Part shown: positions 58,863 to 64,000 of the stretch, piece after piece | Numbering within the stretch: the first letter of the stretch is position 1 | Layout: each line of letters begins with the position of its first letter | Assembly: GCA_021730985.1 (NCBI GenBank) | Contig: JAKFYI010000002.1 | Coordinates: 1-64,000, forward strand | Direction of reading: 5' to 3' | DNA: 64,000 nucleotides | Origin: Hyphomicrobiales bacterium | Lineage (GTDB): Bacteria; Pseudomonadota; Alphaproteobacteria; Rhizobiales; Xanthobacteraceae | Notes under the pieces: model-generated | Databases searched by the model: none | What the model was told of the DNA's origin: nothing | The model's input: only the letters and a program-made list of their open reading frames with translations | Program-made: the position numbers and the translations under genes

Positions 58863-61199
58863 ATGATGCCCGATCCGCGCTCCCGGCGATTGCGACTGGC
58901 CTCGACGCTAGGCTTATATGCGCTTGGCTTCGCCGTGCTTGCATTCCCGTGGTTGTCGGGCCGCGTCACCATCCCCTGGGACGCCAAGTCGAACACCTTC
59001 CCCAATCTCGCCTTCCTCGCCCGCTCGCTGGCGTCCGGTCAGTCCCCGTTCTGGACGCCCAACGTGTTCGCGGGCTGGCCGCAGATCGCCGACCCGCAGT
59101 CGCTGATCTTTTCCCCCTTCCACTTCGCGCTCGCCCTGTTCGATGCAACGCCAAGCTTTGTCGCGGCCGACGCCGTGGTGTTCGCGCTGCTGTTCATCGG
59201 CGGGCTCGGTGTCATCCTGATTTTCCACGAGCGCGGCTGGCATGAAGCCGGCGCGATCGTCGCCGCACTGGCATTCGCGTTCGGCGGATCGAACGCGTCG
59301 CGGTTGCAGCACATCGGACTGCTCGAAAGCGCGTGCTGGTTGCCGGCCGCGCTGTTCCTGCTGATGCGTGCGCTGGATCGCGCGTCGTGGCGATGGGGGG
59401 TGGCGGCGGGATTGGCCGCAGGCTTGATCGCGCTGGGCCGCGATCAGGTCGCGTTGCTGGGCCTTTACGTGCTGGCGGGCTTTGTGCTGTGGCACTGGCT
59501 TGCGGGCGCAGGCGTGCGCGCACGCATCAAGGCGAGTGTGAGGCCGCTCGCCGCCGGTGCGGTTGCCGGCGCGCTGGTGATCGCGCTGCCGGCGCTGCTG
59601 ACGATGATGCTGGCCGCATCCTCCAACCGTCCGGAGATCGGATACGAGATCGCGGTGCGAGGCTCGCTACATCCCGCCGATCTCCTGATGCTGGTGTTTG
59701 CCGATTTGTTCGGCGCGGCCGATCGCAACGTGCCGTACTGGGGGCCGCCGAGCTTTCCGTGGCACGAGGCGCTCGGCACCACCGACCTCTATCACGCGCA
59801 AAACATCGGCCAGCTTTATGCCGGTGCGCTGGTCGTCGTTGCGTTGATCGGGTTCGGAGTGCTGCGGGGCTTTCTGTGGCAGCGCGAGGTCCGCTTTTTT
59901 ACCGTCGCGCTGGTGGCGTTGCTGCTCTATGCGCTCGGCAAGTATACGCCGGCGTTCCTGGCGATGTACGAGGTGCTGCCCGGTGTCTCACTCTACCGCC
60001 GTCCCGCCGACGCGACGTTTCCGCTCGGTCTGATGTTGGCGATCTGCGCCGGCTTCTGTGTTCACCTCTGGCTGATCGATCCGGAGCCCGCCGGAAAATC
60101 CTGGCAGTTGCGCATCGCGGGCGGCATTGCACTTCTGCTGATCGGCATGGCTGCCGCGCTCGGCATCAAAATCGGACCGTGGCGCGAGGCGCTGTGGCCG
60201 ATGGGGTTCGGCCTGCTGACCGCGGTGTGCGCCATCGGTGCGTTGCGGCTGGCCTATCGATACGCCGGGACGAACGCGATGATCGCCACCGCCGCGTTGG
60301 GCGCGTTCGCGACCGCAGACCTTTCATTCAACAACGCTCCGCACGAGTCGAACGCGCTGCCGCCGTCGTTTTACGAAGCGCTGCTGCCGCAAACCAAGAA
60401 CGAAACCATCGCGCTGCTGCAATCGAAGCTTGCGGAGACGGCAGCGCCCGACCGGCGCGACCGGGTCGAGCTGATCGGCATCCGCTACCACTGGCCGAAC
60501 ATCGGGCTGATCTACGGCCTCGATCATCTGTTCGGCCACAACCCGTTGCGCCTGCGGGATTTCACCCAGGCGACCAACGCCGCCGACACGGTGGCGGTGC
60601 CCGAGCAGCGGCAGTTCTCGGCGCTGCTTCCCTCCTACAACTCCCCCCTCGAAAGCCTGTTTGGCGTGCGTTTCATCGCAACCGGTGTTCCGGTCGAGCA
60701 GATCGACACGTCGCTCAAGCCGGGCGATCTGGTCCAGGTTGCGCGCACCGCCGACGCCACTGTCTATGAAAATCCGCGCGCGCTGCCGCGGGTGATGCTG
60801 GCCGGCGACTGGCGGCTCGCCAATTTCGACGAGATGCTGCGAACCGGCGCGTGGCCGGCGGTCGATCCGCGCGTCACCGTTCTGCTTGAGCGCTCGCCGC
60901 GTCCGTCATTCCCGCCGGTTGCGGCTGCCGAGGGCACGGCAAAGATCGTCAGCTATCGCAACACTGAGGTCGTGGTCGAGGTTGAGACGCCTGCCAGTGC
61001 GATGCTGGTGCTGAACGATGTCTGGCACCCGTGGTGGCGCGCGAGCATCGACGGCGCGCCTGCGGAAATCCTCAAGGCCAACGTGCTGTTCCGCGCGGTC
61101 GCAGTGCCGCCGGGCAGGCATGTGGTGCGATTCACGTTCCATCCGGTCAGCGGCGCGCTCGCGCAGCTTTGGGACAAGATCAGCGCGCGGTGGCGCTGA
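58863..61199 (+). CDS. YfhO-family membrane protein
   Basis: Polytopic inner-membrane protein of 778 aa, about 12 helices followed by a C-terminal extracytoplasmic domain. This layout fits YfhO-type proteins thought to work with lipid-linked sugars (GT-C-like). Early loop features are WDAKSNTFPNLAFLARSLASGQSPFW and NVFAGWPQIADPQS, and the C-terminal part has NDVWHPWWRASIDG. The C-terminus overlaps the convergent gene at 61180 by 20 bp. Substrate not known. Confidence 0.88.
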   Translation: MMPDPRSRRLRLASTLGLYALGFAVLAFPWLSGRVTIPWDAKSNTFPNLAFLARSLASGQSPFWTPNVFAGWPQIADPQSLIFSPFHFALALFDATPSFVAADAVVFALLFIGGLGVILIFHERGWHEAGAIVAALAFAFGGSNASRLQHIGLLESACWLPAALFLLMRALDRASWRWGVAAGLAAGLIALGRDQVALLGLYVLAGFVLWHWLAGAGVRARIKASVRPLAAGAVAGALVIALPALLTMMLAASSNRPEIGYEIAVRGSLHPADLLMLVFADLFGAADRNVPYWGPPSFPWHEALGTTDLYHAQNIGQLYAGALVVVALIGFGVLRGFLWQREVRFFTVALVALLLYALGKYTPAFLAMYEVLPGVSLYRRPADATFPLGLMLAICAGFCVHLWLIDPEPAGKSWQLRIAGGIALLLIGMAAALGIKIGPWREALWPMGFGLLTAVCAIGALRLAYRYAGTNAMIATAALGAFATADLSFNNAPHESNALPPSFYEALLPQTKNETIALLQSKLAETAAPDRRDRVELIGIRYHWPNIGLIYGLDHLFGHNPLRLRDFTQATNAADTVAVPEQRQFSALLPSYNSPLESLFGVRFIATGVPVEQIDTSLKPGDLVQVARTADATVYENPRALPRVMLAGDWRLANFDEMLRTGAWPAVDPRVTVLLERSPRPSFPPVAAAEGTAKIVSYRNTEVVVEVETPASAMLVLNDVWHPWWRASIDGAPAEILKANVLFRAVAVPPGRHVVRFTFHPVSGALAQLWDKISARWR

Positions 61200-62127
61200 A
61201 ATCCTTGAACACCATGTCCGGCGCGCTGGTGTTGTGCTTCGACGGCGACAGCCGCCCGGCCCAGAGTTCGGCGGCGCTGGCCTTGGTGAAGGCCATCACG
61301 GGCGCCTGCGACCACGACTGCTGGCCCTTGCCGCGCCAGCCGATCCAAGCCACGTCGGAGTTCCCCTCCGTCACGAACATCGAACGCAACGCCGCGAACG
61401 GCCGGTCGGCCGCGACCGGCTGCGCCAGCGCCACCTCGAGCACGATCCGCTCCTGATCGAGCTTGTCGAGGCGCAACGTCGCGCTGCCGCCGCGCGCGAA
61501 GTTGAGCGTGAACGCCCGTGTCGCCGGATCGAACGCGATGTCCTTGATATCGACGAACGGGCGGCCTTCGACTTCGACCGGACCGATCAGGAACGACGAG
61601 CCGTATGCACTCCAGCGCAGGTTCTGCGGCGGCAGCGGCCGCGCGCGCCAGTAGCCGTCAGCGGGATAGATCACCAGCACTTCCTCGGCGCGCTCCTGAT
61701 GGCGCGTCCACAACTGCAAGAGATGGAAGCCCGTCTCGGTGCGGTTGCCGACCCGCACCGGCACCTGGTTGGGGCGCCAGAAATTCGGGAAGGTCAGTCC
61801 GACCAGTTGCCACTCCTCAGTCTCATAGATCGTCAGCCGCCGCTTTTCGAACTTGAACGACGGGTCGTTTGACATGTCGCAACTGGTGAAATCCGGCGCC
61901 CAGCGATCGATCACGATGGTGCCCATGTAGGCGGGATGCACGGCCTCGACGGTGAAGCGGCGCGCCTCACCTGATTGCAGCTTGAGATAGACGTTGTCCT
62001 TCTCGGCGCACAGCGTCGGCTCGCTGGCGTTGACCGCCTCGACCGCAAGCTGGTCGGCGGCCTGCGCCGCGCCGAGCGCAGCGAGGAGAAGCACACCCAA
62101 TGCGGCGAGTTGCTTAAGCATGATCAT
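61180..62127 (-). CDS. Exported protein coupled to opgH, function unknown
   Basis: A 315-aa protein with signal peptide (LAALGVLLLAALGAAQA). The mature part holds CAEKDNVYLKLQSGEARRFTVEAVHP, WAPDFTSCDMSND (cysteine pair), and a beta-rich C-terminal domain. The start ATG overlaps the opgH stop (ATGATC), so it is translated with opgH and may act in periplasmic glucan processing. A second in-frame ATG lies at 62121. No family recognised. Confidence 0.8.
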   Translation of the reverse strand: MIMLKQLAALGVLLLAALGAAQAADQLAVEAVNASEPTLCAEKDNVYLKLQSGEARRFTVEAVHPAYMGTIVIDRWAPDFTSCDMSNDPSFKFEKRRLTIYETEEWQLVGLTFPNFWRPNQVPVRVGNRTETGFHLLQLWTRHQERAEEVLVIYPADGYWRARPLPPQNLRWSAYGSSFLIGPVEVEGRPFVDIKDIAFDPATRAFTLNFARGGSATLRLDKLDQERIVLEVALAQPVAADRPFAALRSMFVTEGNSDVAWIGWRGKGQQSWSQAPVMAFTKASAAELWAGRLSPSKHNTSAPDMVFKDFSATAR

Positions 62128-63977
62128 GCCGACCGCGCAGCGGCGAGCGCCGGCAACGACAGCGCCGCGAGCGCGACCGGCGGCGCGGTTTCTTCGGGCA
62201 GGCGGCCGAGCCCGATGCGGGCCAGCGTGGTGCCGAGCCGCGGCATCGCCGTAATGACGGCCAAAGGCACCGCGAGCAACGGCCCGCCGGCGATCAGTAG
62301 CGCGTAGGGAATGGCGCTCGGATGCGTGAACGCAAGCAACCCGACGCAGCCCGCGCCGAGCAAAGTGTGGGGCCAGAACTGCTGCCACGCCGCCGACCAC
62401 AACACAGTGTGATCGTCGCGCACCTGGCCGATCCAGCCCACCACCTTGCCGAACGGCAGCCCGGCGAGATACAGCGTGTGCGACAGCCACATGATCGGCG
62501 ACAGAAGTATAAAGAACAGCGTTTCGGCGGTGACGCTCGCCAGGAATCGTATTGTTCCGCCGAATGCGCGGCGCAGCTCCGGCCGTGTCAGCACGTCGAA
62601 CACGGTCGCAATCTTCGGGGCAAACCACATCACCAGGATGATCGCCATCAGCCATGAGCCGATCGCCGGATCGATGAAGTGCGCGGGCGTCGGCGCGAAC
62701 GCCACCGCGAGCGTGCCCACCACCAGCATGCCGATCCAGGCGGGCGAGCCCAGGAACATCAGCATGGCGAAGCCGAGCTGAAAGCGGCTGACGGTCTTCA
62801 TGCCGGGCCGGAAGATGAAGTGGCTGTACTGCAGCGTTCCCTGTTCCCAGCGCTGGTCGCGGCGCAGGTATTCGATCAGCGTCGGTGGGTTTTCCTCCCA
62901 GCCAAGATCCTCCTCAGGCAACACGCGCACGTCGTAGCCGGCGCGGCGCATCAGCGCCGCCTCGATCTGATCGTGACTGAGCACATGGCCGCCGAGCACG
63001 CCGCCGTCCGGCAGCTTCTCGATGTGGCAGTGCGCCTTGAACTGCGCGATGCGGATCACGCCATTATGCCCCCAGTACGGGCCGCAGTCGGCCTGCCACC
63101 ATGCGCTACCGATCGTCCATGAGCGCATGCCGAGCCGCATGCCGAACTGGAAGATGCGCGCGAACGCGCTGGTGGAGGGCAGTCCGACCACGAGGCCTTG
63201 CAGGATGCCGAGTTTCGGCTCCGCCTGCATGATGCGCACCATGCGAAGGATCGCGGACGCGGTCATGAAGCTGTCGGTGTCGAGCGTCACCGCGAATTCG
63301 TGGCGGTCGCCCCAACGCTCGCAGAAATCCCAGAAGTTTCCCGCCTTGAATCCGATGTTCTCGGTGCGGCGCCGGTAGGTCACCGGAATGCGGCCACGCC
63401 ATTTCTGTTCGAGCGAGCTGAAGAGCTTTTCCTCCAGCGCCGCGATCTCCCGCAGGCTGGTGTCGCTCAGCACATAAAGATGAAAGCGGTCGGCGACGCC
63501 CGCGCCCGCGATCTCGTCCATCATCGCGTCGAGATTGCGGATGACGCGCTCAGGAGGCTCGTTGCGCACGAAGATGGCGATCGCGGTGGAGACGGTGATC
63601 GGCTCGTCGCCGCGCACGCGGCGCGCGACCGGCAGCACGGCTGCGACCGGATCGGGGGAGAACCGCATCACCAGGAATCCGATGGTGGCGTTCCAGAATC
63701 CGATCACCGACCAGGGCAAGGTGCAACCGAACAGCATCAGCAGCAAAACATCGACAGCGCTCAAACCGCCGGCCGACAGCGCCCGTGCCGCGAGCGCCAG
63801 CAGCGCCGCCATGGATAACAGGACGAGGCCTGCGAAAAGCACGCGGCGGCCGAAAATTCTCTTTTCGGAACTGGTACTTGGGCTAGTTTCCGGGGCCGGT
63901 CGCTGCAGCACGCTGTACCATATCCTGTCCGTCTCGCCGCGGGCAGGATATAGCGGGGTGCAAGGCGCAAAGTCCAA
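62124..63977 (-). CDS. opgH: Glucan biosynthesis glucosyltransferase H (MdoH/OpgH)
   Basis: Inner-membrane GT2 glucosyltransferase that builds periplasmic beta-glucans from UDP-glucose. Transmembrane helices flank the catalytic loop, which has TAIAIFVRNEPPERV, FAVTLDTDSFM (DxD), YWGHNGVIR, LSHDQIEAALMRRAGYDVR (ED-like acidic positions) and DQRWEQGTLQY (QxxRW). The 617-aa frame has a TTG at 63977 but stays open to the window edge, so the true start may lie outside; an alternative GTG is at 63911. An ATATCCTG/CAGGATAT inverted repeat at 63920-63951 would then lie in the leader. Confidence 0.92.
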   Translation of the reverse strand: MDFAPCTPLYPARGETDRIWYSVLQRPAPETSPSTSSEKRIFGRRVLFAGLVLLSMAALLALAARALSAGGLSAVDVLLLMLFGCTLPWSVIGFWNATIGFLVMRFSPDPVAAVLPVARRVRGDEPITVSTAIAIFVRNEPPERVIRNLDAMMDEIAGAGVADRFHLYVLSDTSLREIAALEEKLFSSLEQKWRGRIPVTYRRRTENIGFKAGNFWDFCERWGDRHEFAVTLDTDSFMTASAILRMVRIMQAEPKLGILQGLVVGLPSTSAFARIFQFGMRLGMRSWTIGSAWWQADCGPYWGHNGVIRIAQFKAHCHIEKLPDGGVLGGHVLSHDQIEAALMRRAGYDVRVLPEEDLGWEENPPTLIEYLRRDQRWEQGTLQYSHFIFRPGMKTVSRFQLGFAMLMFLGSPAWIGMLVVGTLAVAFAPTPAHFIDPAIGSWLMAIILVMWFAPKIATVFDVLTRPELRRAFGGTIRFLASVTAETLFFILLSPIMWLSHTLYLAGLPFGKVVGWIGQVRDDHTVLWSAAWQQFWPHTLLGAGCVGLLAFTHPSAIPYALLIAGGPLLAVPLAVITAMPRLGTTLARIGLGRLPEETAPPVALAALSLPALAAARSA

Positions 63978-64000
63978 TGCAAGGAGCGGGCGTGGCGGGG

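Noticed and set aside
61180..62655. Longer N-terminal extension of the exported protein into opgH
   Set aside because: The extension overlaps opgH in another frame and lacks the signal peptide that starts at 62127.

Overview
The window looks like chromosome of a GC-rich alphaproteobacterium of the Bradyrhizobium/Rhodopseudomonas/Afipia type. This is inferred from the high GC, DHA2 and TctC-family content, a rhizobial PepSY-regulator-kinase trio, opgH, an RcGTA-like gene transfer agent cluster, and dispersed palindromic repeats of a kind common in that group. Species cannot be fixed from the sequence alone.

1-12.6 kb is a defence island of lower GC. A ~1265-aa STAND-like protein is followed by the housekeeping gene ycgN. 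Next comes a restriction-modification operon: C5 methyltransferase with an unusual C-terminal extension, HNH endonuclease, and Vsr repair nuclease. Exactly at the stop codon of that vsr gene lies a 4,627-bp transposon (7873-12499). It has perfect 24-bp terminal inverted repeats and a perfect 8-bp target duplication (AATAAAAT). It carries an IS1595-family transposase, a 61-aa ORF and a second complete defence operon (C5 methyltransferase, MORC/MutL-like GHKL ATPase, Vsr), all on one strand and ending 3 bp from the left repeat. A defence cassette riding inside an IS1595-type element is the most striking feature of the window.

12.5-21.6 kb is ordinary chromosome: an orphan small-terminase-like gene, two DHA2 drug-efflux permeases, a PHB-depolymerase-family esterase, a PAS-PAS-PAS adenylate cyclase, and small proteins.

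21.7-53.3 kb is a complete RcGTA-like cluster in canonical order: small and large terminase (g1, g2), portal (g3), small protein (g3.5), protease (g4), HK97 capsid (g5), adaptor (g6), stopper (g7), DUF3168 (g8), TP901-1 tail (g9), gp10, tail chaperone, short tape measure (g11), DUF2460 (g12), DUF2163 (g13), NlpC/P60 (g14), 1286-aa host-interaction protein (g15). A DUF2793 fibre-like protein, a GH108 endolysin and a 3TM holin follow. It is interrupted by non-structural cargo: PilZ and TadG-like genes plus a nuclease toxin/immunity cassette (g2-g3), a second small/large terminase pair with a DUF4238 gene and a serine protease (g5-g6), a minus-strand block (g9-g10), an HNH-like toxin/immunity cassette (g12-g13) and a HigBA module (g14-g15).

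53.3-64 kb is chromosome again: PepSY protein, OmpR-family regulator and sensor kinase; a MetE-like enzyme and a TctC-type binding protein on the minus strand; a glycine-zipper lipoprotein; a YfhO-type membrane protein; and an exported protein translationally coupled to the glucan glucosyltransferase opgH. No rRNA, tRNA or CRISPR array was recognised.
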